DNA of 51,075 bases from an uncultured Clostridia bacterium (GTDB taxonomy: Bacteria > Bacillota > Clostridia > Christensenellales > Borkfalkiaceae): positions 1 to 51,075 of the forward strand of contig CANQWX010000013.1 in the NCBI GenBank assembly GCA_947627665.1. Reading direction: 5' to 3'. A program made the translations under genes and the position numbers. Positions 39,965 to 48,568 of this stretch are shown here, piece after piece. Each line of letters starts with the position of its first letter. Within the stretch, counting starts at the first letter, position 1. The notes beneath the pieces were generated by a model. That model saw nothing but the letters and a program-made list of their open reading frames with translations, was not told where the DNA came from and searched no databases.

Positions 39965-41644
39965 TCAAAGCCATTTGAGATTGTTGACGAGCACGTCGCC
40001 CTCTCCCAAAAAGACGACGGATACCGCCTGCGAAAAGTCGGGCAGCGGCGCGCCCGTTTCCGATTTGAAATCGGTGCACTTCAACAGGAAATTCTTCCAC
40101 CTGCCGCCTGCGGGGACGTTGTCGGTAAAGAAATATCCCTTCTCCTCGTCGGCGTCCATGTAGAATGCGACTGTAAGGCTGCCGCCCCGTTCGCAATAGG
40201 CGTCGAACTGGAAGCCCGCGCCCTCGTCGGGGTGGAAGCGCGGCTCGCTCACACGGTAGCTGATGACGCCGTTCGCCGTATTCACGCCCATGATGCCGCC
40301 ATAGCCCGCAAGCAGCTTTACATCCGAGCGGGAGCCGTCCGCAAAGCAGTCCGCGACCGAGCCGGCGCGGCGGCGGAAGCCCGCAAGCCCCGCGACCCCC
40401 TCCGACCCCGCATACAGGATACGGCTTTTCAGGCTCGCGTTCTTGTACGGCCTTTTCAGGGTGATCTCCTGTATCTTGGAAGTGACGGAGAAGCCGTTCG
40501 AATAGCGCACGAAGGTATAGACGAGCACCTTTTGGCTCTTTTCGTACACTTCGAGCGGAAAGACGACGGAGCTGCCCTTCATCTCGCGCAGATTGCCGAG
40601 CACTCTCGTCCAGTCGCGGGCGCGGAAGCTGTCTGTCTTTTCCGAATAGAAGATGCCGCACTCGATGGGGTCCCCTTCCACGTCGTAATTGCAGCGCACT
40701 TTCAGCTCGTCCTCCCCGTCGATCACGGAAAAGCCGATGGGCTTGCTGATATAGACCGATCTCCCGCGCAGGTACTTATCGAGGAACATATCGACGTCCA
40801 CAAAGGAATGCTGGCCGATAAGCCCGTTGCCGTGGGCGGAATAGAGGATCGCTTTTTCGACGGCGGGATTGATCTGCTGGAAGGTGTCGTAAACGCGGTC
40901 GTAATTGCACTTTTTGTCGTTGATCGCGGAAAGCATCAGGATCGGGCAGGCAGCATGCGGCGCATAGCTCTGGGAATCGACGCCCGCCATGAAACGGTGC
41001 CGTTCGGGATCGAAGTTCTTTTTCTCCCCTTCGCCGAACTTTTCCATATTGCGGTAGGCGAGCCAGCCCGCCGCGCAGACGGCGATAAAGCAGGAAATGG
41101 GCGCATAGGGCGTGATCTTCCAAAGGACTTCCCCGCCCGTCCGCAAACCGATGGCGCCGAACGCGGTGACCTCCTGTTTGCTCTTTAAGTATTGTGCGGC
41201 ATAGCGGGCGACCGCCGCCCACTCGTACCAGCTCGTTTCCTTCGCGGTGGTATCCGCATATTCCATGGCTCTTCCCGCGCGCAGAAAGTTCGCGTGATCG
41301 ACGTCGCGCGGGTAGATGGTGTGCCTTCCCTCGCCCATGTCGCCGCAATAGTCCACGCAGAGCACGCCGTAGCCGAGGGCGAGAAAGTGGGCGACGAACT
41401 TTTCGTCGCAGGGCAGTCCCGCCTCGAAGAACACCATCACGGCGGGGTAGCGCTCCGCGCCCTTGGGCACATAATATTTTGCATATACCTTTACTCTGCC
41501 GTATAAGCATTTCCTGCCCAAAAAATAGACCTCGCGGAAAATACAGTCCTCCCGCTCCTGTTCGGAGATGATCTCCTCGCAGAGGGGCAGGGCGTCGTCG
41601 AAGTCCTTCCATAGCGTCACGGGTGTGAGAATCGGATTTACCAA
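39965..41644 (-). CDS. alpha/beta-hydrolase-like protein with C-terminal beta domain, probably inactive
   Basis: The 559-residue protein has an alpha/beta-hydrolase core at about 30-310: YAKYYVPKG...YPAVMVFFEAG, GYGVLCVDYCGDMGEG, then ILMLSAINDKKCNYDR and HGNGLIGQHSF. The C-terminal ~170 residues look like a CIA30/carbohydrate-binding-type beta sandwich (FQFDAYCERGGSLTVAFY, WKNFLLKCTDFK). The nucleophile elbow reads G166-L-R-T-G170, so Arg168 stands where Ser is expected. It may therefore be a binding rather than a catalytic protein. No signal peptide is seen. It sits between sbcC and lepB. Acetyl-xylan-esterase-type enzymes are the nearest active relatives I can suggest. Confidence 0.65.
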   Translation of the reverse strand: MVNPILTPVTLWKDFDDALPLCEEIISEQEREDCIFREVYFLGRKCLYGRVKVYAKYYVPKGAERYPAVMVFFEAGLPCDEKFVAHFLALGYGVLCVDYCGDMGEGRHTIYPRDVDHANFLRAGRAMEYADTTAKETSWYEWAAVARYAAQYLKSKQEVTAFGAIGLRTGGEVLWKITPYAPISCFIAVCAAGWLAYRNMEKFGEGEKKNFDPERHRFMAGVDSQSYAPHAACPILMLSAINDKKCNYDRVYDTFQQINPAVEKAILYSAHGNGLIGQHSFVDVDMFLDKYLRGRSVYISKPIGFSVIDGEDELKVRCNYDVEGDPIECGIFYSEKTDSFRARDWTRVLGNLREMKGSSVVFPLEVYEKSQKVLVYTFVRYSNGFSVTSKIQEITLKRPYKNASLKSRILYAGSEGVAGLAGFRRRAGSVADCFADGSRSDVKLLAGYGGIMGVNTANGVISYRVSEPRFHPDEGAGFQFDAYCERGGSLTVAFYMDADEEKGYFFTDNVPAGGRWKNFLLKCTDFKSETGAPLPDFSQAVSVVFLGEGDVLVNNLKWL

Positions 41645-41653
41645 AATATACCT

Positions 41654-44218
41654 CTAAGCGTGGATCTGCGAACCGTGCGTATCGGTCGCCTTTTCCACCG
41701 AAATTTTCTTTTCGATACGGTGTTTCAGCTCCTCGACATGGGAGATGATGCCGATGGCGAAGTGCTCGTTCCTGAGTTTTTCGAGGCTGTCCATCACGGT
41801 GTCCACCAGGGTGGAATCGAGCGTCCCGAAGCCCTCGTCGAGGAAGAAAAACTCCATGGGACGGGACGATCTTGCGCAGATCTCCTCCGAGAGCGCCAGC
41901 GCCAGCGAGAGGGACACGAGGAACACCTCTCCGCCCGATAGGGTATGCACCCCGCGCAGCGTGCCGCCGTTGAGGTTGTCCCCCACGAAGAATCCGCCGT
42001 TGTAGCGCAAAAAATATTTCCCCATGGTCAGAGAGAGCAGCCGCGCGCTCGCGTTGTGCGTCACGTTTTGCAGGTGCTCCTCCGCGATGAATTCCATAAA
42101 TTTATTCGCCTCGAACAGCTTTTTCAACCGTTCGGCGACGTCCGATTTCCGTTGCAGAAGGGCCGCCTGCTTTTCCAGCTCCGTCTTGCGGGCGAGCGCC
42201 TCCCTGCCCTCCGAGAGTTCCTTTTGTTTGAGCAGGAGCGCCCCCGATACTTCGCGGGACCTGTTCTCAAGCTCCTGTTCCTCCCGCCGCGCGAGCGCCA
42301 CCGCTTCCTCGGTGCCTTCCGAAAGATCGCCCGATAGCTCCTTTGCCCGCGCCGTGAGCGCCGCGTATTCCGTACGGAAATCCTTGACCCGCGCCTGCGC
42401 GCTCCCGGGATCCCCGAACCGCCGCGTGAGCGAGGCTGCCTCTTCGGGAGAGGAAAATCCCCCGCGGGCAAGGGCGGCACGGAGCCTCTCTTCCGCCCCG
42501 CCGAGCCGTTCCTCCGCCGCCGCTCTCTTTTCGGCTGCGGCAGCGCAAGCGGAAGCGGCCTGCGCCGATCTCTTCCGCGCCTCTTCCCGCTCTTCAAGAC
42601 GGCGTTTTTTCTCCCGCTTCTTTTCGAGCAGTTCCCGTTCGAGCGCCACGGCGTTCCCCGCTTCCTCCGCCGCCGGGAGCGCGCCGAGCTGCTCGCGCAG
42701 ATCCGCGCCCTCCGTCTGGAGCTGTTCCAGACGTTGCAGATGTTCGCGGTAGCGCGCATTCCGCTGTTCAAGCGCATACCGCTCTTCCTGTAACTGTCCG
42801 CGCCGTTTTTCTCTCTCCTCGAACGCCGACCGCAGCTGTCCAAGCTCCGCTCCGCTTGCCGCGGAGAGCGCGGCATATTTCTCTTCCAGCGGACAAACGT
42901 CCTCTTTCGTTTCGGGGTATTTTTCCCGAATGGAGGCTAGCTCGCCCGCAAAAGTCATGTATTCCGTGCGCAACAGGCCCGCCTTGATCTGCTCTTCCGC
43001 CACCGCGGAGATCCCCTCTCCGCCGAGCGCCTCCGCCGCCTGTTCCAGCCGCGCGCGCTCTTTTTCGTAAAAGAAGTCCTTGAAACGCTCCTTCTCTTCG
43101 GCATATTTGTTGCGCGCGTTCCGAAGTTTTCCCTCGATCTCCGCGCGCCGTTTCTGCGTCGCCGCCGTCTGTTCCGCGCGCGCCATGCGCACGGTGAGCG
43201 CGGCGATCTCGCCGTCCGCGCCCTCCTCGTCCCAGAGGGAAGCCGCTTCGAGCAGCCGTTCCGCCGCCTCCCGCGCCTCTTCGGCAGCCGCGGCCGCCTT
43301 TTCGGCCGCCGACTTTGCGCTTTGCGCCGCCGACCGCTCCGCTTCCGCGCGGCACACGTCCGCCGCGGCGTTCATGCGGGAAAGCTCCCGTTCGAGCGAG
43401 GCGATCTCCTCCTCCTGCTCCGAAAGCAGAGCAAGGCGGCGGGAGATCTTATCCCGTTCGCACCGTTTTTTGTACTGTTCGAGGACGAATGCCGCCCGTT
43501 CCCGCGCCTTGGCGAGCGCAGTGCGCACAGCGCCCTCCTCCTCCGTGAGCGCCGCCGTTTCCTTTTCCAGCGCTTCGTTCCGCTCCGCGGAAGCCTGCGC
43601 ATAGGGTTCGAGCCGCGTCTTGGCGACCTCGAGCGCCGACAAGCACTCTCGGTAGCTCTGGTTTGCCCGCTTGACGAGCCGTTCGCCGTACATCTCCAGA
43701 TCGAACAACCGCGACACGAGCTTGAGCCGCTCCGAAGGCGCCGCCTTGACAAATTGTGCGAATTCCCCCTGCGGAAGGGAGATGCACTTCTCGAAATCCC
43801 GCTGTTCAAGCCCGATGACCCTCTTGATGAACGCTTCGCCGCCCGTGACCCCCTCTGCGCGCACGGGCATTTCGCCGTTGCCGCACAGCTCGGTGACCTT
43901 GAGGGTCTGCGCCGAATTTTTGCGTTTAAGCTCCCGCTCGATGAGAAAGACCCTTCTTGCGCCCTCGAAATAGATCTCGAATTCAAAGCGGACGTAGGCC
44001 TTGTCGAGGCGGATGTTGATGATATCGGCAAGCCCGCTGCGCACCCGCGGCGTGCCGCCGTAGAGCGCGAGGCTGATGCAGTCGAGAATGGTGCTCTTGC
44101 CCGAACCCGTATCTCCGAAGATCCCGAAAAGCCCGCTTGCAAGAAGCCCGCTGAAATCGATGCGGGCGGGTTCGGAAAAGGAATTGATCCCGCAAAATTC
44201 GAGATAGCGCGGCCTCAT
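41654..44218 (-). CDS. sbcC: nuclease complex ATPase subunit SbcC, with degenerate zinc hook
   Basis: The 854-residue SMC-like ATPase works with SbcD on DNA ends and hairpins. It has an N-terminal Walker A GDTGSGKST (35-43) and Q-loop LPQGEFAQFVKA, then long Ala/Glu/Arg coiled coils. The C terminus carries the signature LSGGEVFLVSLSLALAL and Walker B FFLDEGFGTLD. At the middle of the coiled coil, where SbcC/Rad50 proteins carry the CPxC zinc hook, the sequence is C442-P-L-E445, so the second Cys is missing. The protein is also shorter than E. coli (1048) or Bacillus (about 1130) SbcC. The start overlaps sbcD as ATGA. Confidence 0.92.
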   Translation of the reverse strand: MRPRYLEFCGINSFSEPARIDFSGLLASGLFGIFGDTGSGKSTILDCISLALYGGTPRVRSGLADIINIRLDKAYVRFEFEIYFEGARRVFLIERELKRKNSAQTLKVTELCGNGEMPVRAEGVTGGEAFIKRVIGLEQRDFEKCISLPQGEFAQFVKAAPSERLKLVSRLFDLEMYGERLVKRANQSYRECLSALEVAKTRLEPYAQASAERNEALEKETAALTEEEGAVRTALAKARERAAFVLEQYKKRCERDKISRRLALLSEQEEEIASLERELSRMNAAADVCRAEAERSAAQSAKSAAEKAAAAAEEAREAAERLLEAASLWDEEGADGEIAALTVRMARAEQTAATQKRRAEIEGKLRNARNKYAEEKERFKDFFYEKERARLEQAAEALGGEGISAVAEEQIKAGLLRTEYMTFAGELASIREKYPETKEDVCPLEEKYAALSAASGAELGQLRSAFEEREKRRGQLQEERYALEQRNARYREHLQRLEQLQTEGADLREQLGALPAAEEAGNAVALERELLEKKREKKRRLEEREEARKRSAQAASACAAAAEKRAAAEERLGGAEERLRAALARGGFSSPEEAASLTRRFGDPGSAQARVKDFRTEYAALTARAKELSGDLSEGTEEAVALARREEQELENRSREVSGALLLKQKELSEGREALARKTELEKQAALLQRKSDVAERLKKLFEANKFMEFIAEEHLQNVTHNASARLLSLTMGKYFLRYNGGFFVGDNLNGGTLRGVHTLSGGEVFLVSLSLALALSEEICARSSRPMEFFFLDEGFGTLDSTLVDTVMDSLEKLRNEHFAIGIISHVEELKHRIEKKISVEKATDTHGSQIHA

Positions 44219-45372
44219 GCTTCTTCCTCCTCCCGAAGCAGGGAAAGAAATGCCGCGGTGAGTTCCTCTTTCGGCTCCTCGCCGTAGACGGAGCGGTAAT
44301 AGAGGGAGAACAGCTCCTCCCGTTTGAGCGCCGCGCGGCGTTCCACTTCGATCTTCTCCTCCGACTGCACCTTCGGAATGATGGAAACAAGCCCCTCGCT
44401 GCAATCGCGCAGCGACTTGGTCTCCCCCGCCGTGAGCGGAGCGCCCAAGTGCAGCGTAAGCTCGATATAACAGCCTTCGTAGCGGGGAAGGAGCGCGAGG
44501 GCGGCGGCAACGCCGTCGCATTCGAGCCGCACGAGTTTTCTTCCCGCATGCAGCGGGACCCTGCGAAACTCCGAAAAGCCCCTCCCCTCTGTGCGGAAGA
44601 GGATCACGCTTTTTTCTGTATTCGCCTCGTCGAAAGAATATTGCAGCACGGAGCCGCTGTACACGGCGTTGCCGATCTGCTGGGGTCTGTGCAGATGCCC
44701 GAGGGCGACGTAGCCCTCCGCGGGCAACAGGCGCACGGGGACGGCGCGCGCGCCGCCGAGGTCGATGTCCCGCTCGCTCTCGCTGACCTTCCCTCCCGCG
44801 ACAAAGAGATGGGAAAGAAGGATGTGCGGCATGTCGTTGCGGTAGCCCTCCTCGCCGCGCGCGATCCAACGCTCCATTTTCTCGGAAAAACTCTCCTCCG
44901 ATCTCCCCTCGTGAAATCTCGCCTCGTTGGGATAGGGCAGGGCGTTGATGTAGACCCTGTCCCCCTTCTCGTCCCCGATGACGAGATAATATTCTCCCGC
45001 CTCCACGGCACGGACGGGGCGGCTGCCCCCCGTGGGGAACACGCGCGGACGGTTGCCGAAGATATAGATCCCCTCTTCCTCCGCGAGAGGGGCGCCCGCG
45101 GCGAGCCTGACTCCGTCGTCATGGTTGCCGCTGACGGCGACGACCGCGCGCCGCGCGCCCGCCAGCTTCTTTACGGCGCGGAAAAACAGCTCCTCCGCCT
45201 CGGCGGACGGAAGAAAAGTATCGAAAACGTCGCCCGCAATGAGCACAAGGTCGACCTGTTCCCTTTCGCAGATGGATACGATCTCATCCAGGACCTCCTC
45301 CTGCTCGGCGAGGCGCTCCCTGTCGAAGAGCCTTTTCCCGAGGTGCAGGTCGGAGGTATGCAGAATGTTCAT
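44215..45372 (-). CDS. sbcD: nuclease subunit SbcD
   Basis: The 385-residue Mre11-type nuclease has all phosphoesterase motifs: TSDLHLGKR, AGDVFDTF, SGNHDDG, LLSHLFVAGG and GHLHRPQ, giving the two-metal site. A C-terminal cap and SbcC-binding region follow. It cleaves DNA hairpins and protein-blocked ends with SbcC, encoded directly downstream. Its promoter region overlaps that of the divergent dnaD-like gene. Confidence 0.95.
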   Translation of the reverse strand: MNILHTSDLHLGKRLFDRERLAEQEEVLDEIVSICEREQVDLVLIAGDVFDTFLPSAEAEELFFRAVKKLAGARRAVVAVSGNHDDGVRLAAGAPLAEEEGIYIFGNRPRVFPTGGSRPVRAVEAGEYYLVIGDEKGDRVYINALPYPNEARFHEGRSEESFSEKMERWIARGEEGYRNDMPHILLSHLFVAGGKVSESERDIDLGGARAVPVRLLPAEGYVALGHLHRPQQIGNAVYSGSVLQYSFDEANTEKSVILFRTEGRGFSEFRRVPLHAGRKLVRLECDGVAAALALLPRYEGCYIELTLHLGAPLTAGETKSLRDCSEGLVSIIPKVQSEEKIEVERRAALKREELFSLYYRSVYGEEPKEELTAAFLSLLREEEEA

Positions 45373-45392
45373 GCGCTTCCCGCCGAAATAGA

Positions 45393-45450
45393 TTGCATTT
45401 CCGAAAAAGTTATGCTATACTATTATACAACAGCCTGCCGGAAAAAGCAA
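45393..45450. promoter_or_regulatory. overlapping divergent promoters of dnaD-like gene and sbcDC
   Basis: Plus strand: TTGCAT (45393-45398), 17 bases, TATACT (45416-45421). Minus strand: TTGCTT (45445-45450), 17 bases, TATAAT (45422-45427). The two -10 boxes abut, so the polymerases should exclude each other. Confidence 0.7.
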
Positions 45451-45482
45451 GCATAAAAGCAAGCATATTAGAGAGGAAAGAG

Positions 45483-47195
45483 ATGTCCTTCACCGCCTTT
45501 TCCAAAGATTTCAGCGCGAATATGTTCACGAGCGTGGAAAACCAGTTCATCACGAAGTATCTGCCGCAGGCGGACGGCGACGCCGTGCGGGTGTATCTGT
45601 ACGGTCTGTACCTTTGCTCCTGCAAGACGGAAACGGACGCCGAAGCGCTGGCAAAGCTTTTGAAGATCCCTTACGAACGGCTGCTCGAGATCTACGGCTT
45701 TTGGGAGGAGTGCGACCTCGTGCACCTGCTCTCCCGCGAGCCGCTCCTCGTGGAATATCTCCCCGTGAACGCCGCCGTAGGCAAACCGAAACCCCTCCGC
45801 CCCGAAAAATACGGGGAATTCAACCGCGAACTGTTGCGGCGGCTCTCCAAGATCGGCAAGGACCTCAAACCTTACGAGATCCGCCGCATCCTCGAATTTT
45901 TGGAGAGCGAGCCGATGGAACAGCAGGCGTTCCTCCTCGTCGCGGAGTACTGCATCAAAAAAGACGGCGAAAAAGTGACGGCGAGCCACATCCTCAACAA
46001 GGCAAAAAAACTCTGCGAAGGGCATAAATTTACTTACGAGCAGGTGGAACTCGACCTCGCAGATTACAACAAGCACGAGCGCACTTTGACGAAAATATTC
46101 AACGCGCTCGGCATCTTCCGCAAGCCGCAGGAGGAGGATTACGACTTTCTCGAGGGCTGGCTGGCGCGCGGAATGTCGCCCGAAGCCGTCGTTTCCTGCG
46201 CGGAAGCGCTCAAAAAAGGCACTCTGGCGAGCCTCGGCCTGCTGCTTGCCGAACTCGACGAGAAGGGAATACATACCAAGACCGAGGCGGCGGAATATCT
46301 GCTCCGCCGTACGGAGCGCACCGATCTCGTCTATCGCGTCGCGCGGAAATTGGGGGTCAAGATACAAAATCCCCGCGCCTACATCGAAAATTATGCCGAA
46401 AAATGGCTGGAACGCGGTTACGACGCGGAGAGCCTGTTGCAGCTTGCCGGGCAAGCGTTCAAACTCGGGTACGGGTTCGAAGAACTCGACGCCCTGCTCG
46501 ACGGGCTATACCGGGACGGCGTCGTAGACGCGGCGGGCATCGGGGAATATTGCGCCGCGCGGGAGCGCCAGCTCAAACTTTTACAGCGGGTGCAAGCCAC
46601 CTGCGGCGTGATCAAAAAGACGGCGAGCGCCCTCGATATGGTGGCTACCTGGCAGAGCTGGAGCTTTTCCGACGCCATGATCCTCGAGGCCGCCAAACGG
46701 AGCACGGGCGCGGCGTCCCCCCTTCCCTACATGAATAAGCTGCTTTCGGAATGGAAGCGCACGGGCGTTTCCGTCCCGTCCGAGATCCCCGAAACCCCGT
46801 CTGCGCCCGCGCCGAAACAGGACTACCGCAACGAAGCGGCGATCGCCGCCGACCGAAGGGCGGAGCGGGAACGGTACTATGCGATGCTCCACCAAAGGGC
46901 GGTGGACGCGGCGGACGCGGTCCGCGCACGCGCAGAGCAGGACGCGGCGTACAAGAGCGCCGACAGCGCCGTCAAAAAAGCGGAGATACAGCTCGCCAAG
47001 GCCGAGGTGTTCTCCCCCGATACGGTCCCCGATATCCGCGCGCAGCTGCAAACGCGGTTGGCGGAGCGGGCGGAAGCGCTCAAACGGCTGGGGCTGGCCA
47101 AAGATGACCTCTTGCCGAAATTCCGCTGTCCGAAATGTTCCGACACAGGCTTCTTGCCGAACGGAAGAGCGTGCGATTGCTATCCGGATCCGTAA
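45483..47195 (+). CDS. DnaD-domain replication protein with C-terminal helicase-loader zinc module
   Basis: The 570-residue protein has a DnaD-type winged-helix N terminus (ADGDAVRVYLYGLYLC). At least two DnaB_2/DnaD_C modules follow (about 125-225 and 395-460, the latter with YMNKLLSEWKRTGV). From about residue 475 it changes to a charged helical stretch and ends KFRCPKCSDTGFLPNGRACDCYPDP, giving Cys549, 552, 564 and 566. This tail closely resembles the N-terminal helicase-binding domain of clostridial DnaC/DnaI loaders, which continues into an AAA+ domain in those proteins but stops here. DnaD remodels origin DNA and loads the helicase. GAGAGGAAAGAG sets the start. The usual neighbour dnaC is absent. 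Confidence 0.85.
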   Translation: MSFTAFSKDFSANMFTSVENQFITKYLPQADGDAVRVYLYGLYLCSCKTETDAEALAKLLKIPYERLLEIYGFWEECDLVHLLSREPLLVEYLPVNAAVGKPKPLRPEKYGEFNRELLRRLSKIGKDLKPYEIRRILEFLESEPMEQQAFLLVAEYCIKKDGEKVTASHILNKAKKLCEGHKFTYEQVELDLADYNKHERTLTKIFNALGIFRKPQEEDYDFLEGWLARGMSPEAVVSCAEALKKGTLASLGLLLAELDEKGIHTKTEAAEYLLRRTERTDLVYRVARKLGVKIQNPRAYIENYAEKWLERGYDAESLLQLAGQAFKLGYGFEELDALLDGLYRDGVVDAAGIGEYCAARERQLKLLQRVQATCGVIKKTASALDMVATWQSWSFSDAMILEAAKRSTGAASPLPYMNKLLSEWKRTGVSVPSEIPETPSAPAPKQDYRNEAAIAADRRAERERYYAMLHQRAVDAADAVRARAEQDAAYKSADSAVKKAEIQLAKAEVFSPDTVPDIRAQLQTRLAERAEALKRLGLAKDDLLPKFRCPKCSDTGFLPNGRACDCYPDP

Positions 47196-47208
47196 ATTCC
47201 ACCTTGAT

Positions 47209-47253
47209 TATGTCACGCATAGTATTGTTATGCGTGACATAGTACTATGCTAA
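47209..47253 (+). repeat. palindromic repeat, copy 2 of a dispersed family
   Basis: TATGTCACGCATA (47209-47221) and TATGCGTGACATA (47229-47241) form a perfect 13-bp stem with a 7-base loop. The right arm merges into the palindrome CATAGTACTATG (47238-47249) and ends GCTAA. The element matches 2978-3044 at both ends in the same orientation, but has a shorter middle. It lies 13 bases after the stop of the dnaD-like gene. Confidence 0.75.
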
Positions 47254-47260
47254 TAAGCAA

Positions 47261-47296
47261 AAAACGGGGCATTCTCAGCAGAAAAACCCCGTTTTC
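47261..47296. terminator. bidirectional terminator between dnaD-like gene and ylmC
   Basis: AAAACGGGG (47261-47269) pairs with CCCCGTTTT (47287-47295) around a 17-base loop. A/T-rich flanks on both sides allow it to end both convergent transcripts. Confidence 0.75.
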
Positions 47297-47303
47297 TCTT
47301 GTT

Positions 47304-47651
47304 TTATTCATATTCCCCGTAATCGCGCCGGTCGGAAGGCCGATAGTAAGGCGGCGGTTCGGGCTGCGGCGGAGAAGGCGGCGCTTCCCACTTTCCCCTC
47401 TTTTTTTCTTGCTTCCCGGGAGCGGAACGGATCTCTACGAGCACCACGTCCACGCCGATCTTCGTGACGTTTTTGAGGTCGATAAAGAGATCGGCTTTCC
47501 CCCAGCGGAACCCTCTTCCGCCGGGCGCCACGATGCCCTGCACTTTCCCTTCGGGGTAGCTGAACACGACGTCGCATACCTTGCCGAGGCGCTTGCCGTC
47601 GCATAGATTGACGACTTCCTTTTGCTTTAATTCCAAAAAACTTGTTTCCAC
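47304..47651 (-). CDS. ylmC: YlmC/YmxH-family sporulation protein (PRC barrel)
   Basis: The 115-residue protein has a PRC-barrel domain at about 5-80: LKQKEVVNLCDGKRLGKVCDVVF, VQGIVAPG and WGKADLFIDLKNVTKIGVDVVLVEI. A Pro-rich, charged tail follows. YlmC/YmxH members occur in spore-formers and lie close to sigG or sigE. The start is GTG; no strong ribosome binding site is visible before it. Expression during sporulation is inferred from family and from divergence with sigG. The molecular role is unknown. Confidence 0.85.
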   Translation of the reverse strand: METSFLELKQKEVVNLCDGKRLGKVCDVVFSYPEGKVQGIVAPGGRGFRWGKADLFIDLKNVTKIGVDVVLVEIRSAPGKQEKKRGKWEAPPSPPQPEPPPYYRPSDRRDYGEYE

Positions 47652-47695
47652 ACTTTATTTTATGCCGCACGGCGGAAAAAGTTTCTGCTTCAAAA

Positions 47696-47727
47696 GCATA
47701 AAACCGCGCAAGGTTGCGGATACTTTT
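47696..47727 (+). promoter_or_regulatory. possible SigF/SigG-type promoter of sigG
   Basis: GCATA (47696-47700), 17 bases and GGATACTTTT (47718-47727) resemble forespore promoters (-35 GYATA). No SigA promoter is seen in the gap, which fits forespore expression and autoregulation, but the -10 match is partial. Confidence 0.35.
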
Positions 47728-47757
47728 AATCCCGAGGGTACATAAGGAGGAAGAAAA

Positions 47758-48528
47758 ATGCTTCAAAAGGTGGTGATATGCGGCGTAGACACCTCGGGAC
47801 TTCCGAAGCTGTCGGCGGAAGAGAACGAGCGGCTCATGAAAGAACTCAAGGCGGGCGACGAAAAGGCGCGGGAGAAATTCATCATCGGCAACATGCGGCT
47901 GGTGCTCTCCCTCGTGAAGCGCTTTTGGGCAAAGAACGCGGGGGCGGACGACGTCTTTCAGGCGGGTTGCGTGGGGCTTATCAAGGCCATCGACCGCTTC
48001 GACCTCAAATTCAACGTGAAGTTTTCGACATACGCGGTGCCGATGATCCTGGGCGAAATCAAGCGCTATCTGCGGGACGGCAACTCGCTCAGGGTGAGCC
48101 GCTCCATCCGCGACACCGCCTACCGCATTCTCAAGGTGCGCGAAGGGTTGGAAGAGCGGGACGAAGAGGCGACCATCGGACGGATCGCAGAGGAGATGCA
48201 GGTGCAGGAACGGGAAGTGGTGTATGCGCTGGACGCGATCTCCGACCCCATTTCCATCTACGATCCCGTCTATAACAAATCGGGCGACACGCTGGAACTG
48301 TTGGACCAGCTGTGCGACGAAACGCAGAGCGACGAGATCTGGACGGAGCGGGTGGCGCTGCGGGAGGCCATCGAGCGGCTCTCCGAACGGGAACGCAAGA
48401 TCCTGCGGCTGCGATATTACGAGGGAAAGACGCAGACGGAGATCTCCGAAGAGGTGGGCATCTCCCAGGCGCAGGTATCCCGCCTCGAAAAAAACGCCAT
48501 CGGCTGTATCCGCCGCGAGATCTCGTAA
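47758..48528 (+). CDS. sigG: sporulation sigma factor SigG
   Basis: The 256-residue sigma-70 factor directs late forespore transcription. It has the SigG-type N terminus KVVICGVDTSGLPKLSAEEN, then region 2 (GNMRLVLSLVKRF, DDVFQAGCVGLIKAIDRFD, FSTYAVPMILGEIKRYLRD), region 3 and region 4 (LSERERKILRLRYYEGKTQTEISEEVGISQAQVSRLEK). The N-terminal motif separates it from SigF. An AAGGAGG ribosome binding site is perfect. It is followed by a terminator and preceded divergently by ylmC. Confidence 0.95.
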   Translation: MLQKVVICGVDTSGLPKLSAEENERLMKELKAGDEKAREKFIIGNMRLVLSLVKRFWAKNAGADDVFQAGCVGLIKAIDRFDLKFNVKFSTYAVPMILGEIKRYLRDGNSLRVSRSIRDTAYRILKVREGLEERDEEATIGRIAEEMQVQEREVVYALDAISDPISIYDPVYNKSGDTLELLDQLCDETQSDEIWTERVALREAIERLSERERKILRLRYYEGKTQTEISEEVGISQAQVSRLEKNAIGCIRREIS

Positions 48529-48568
48529 ACGGCTACGCCCATCGGAAAAAGAGAAAAACATCGCAGGG

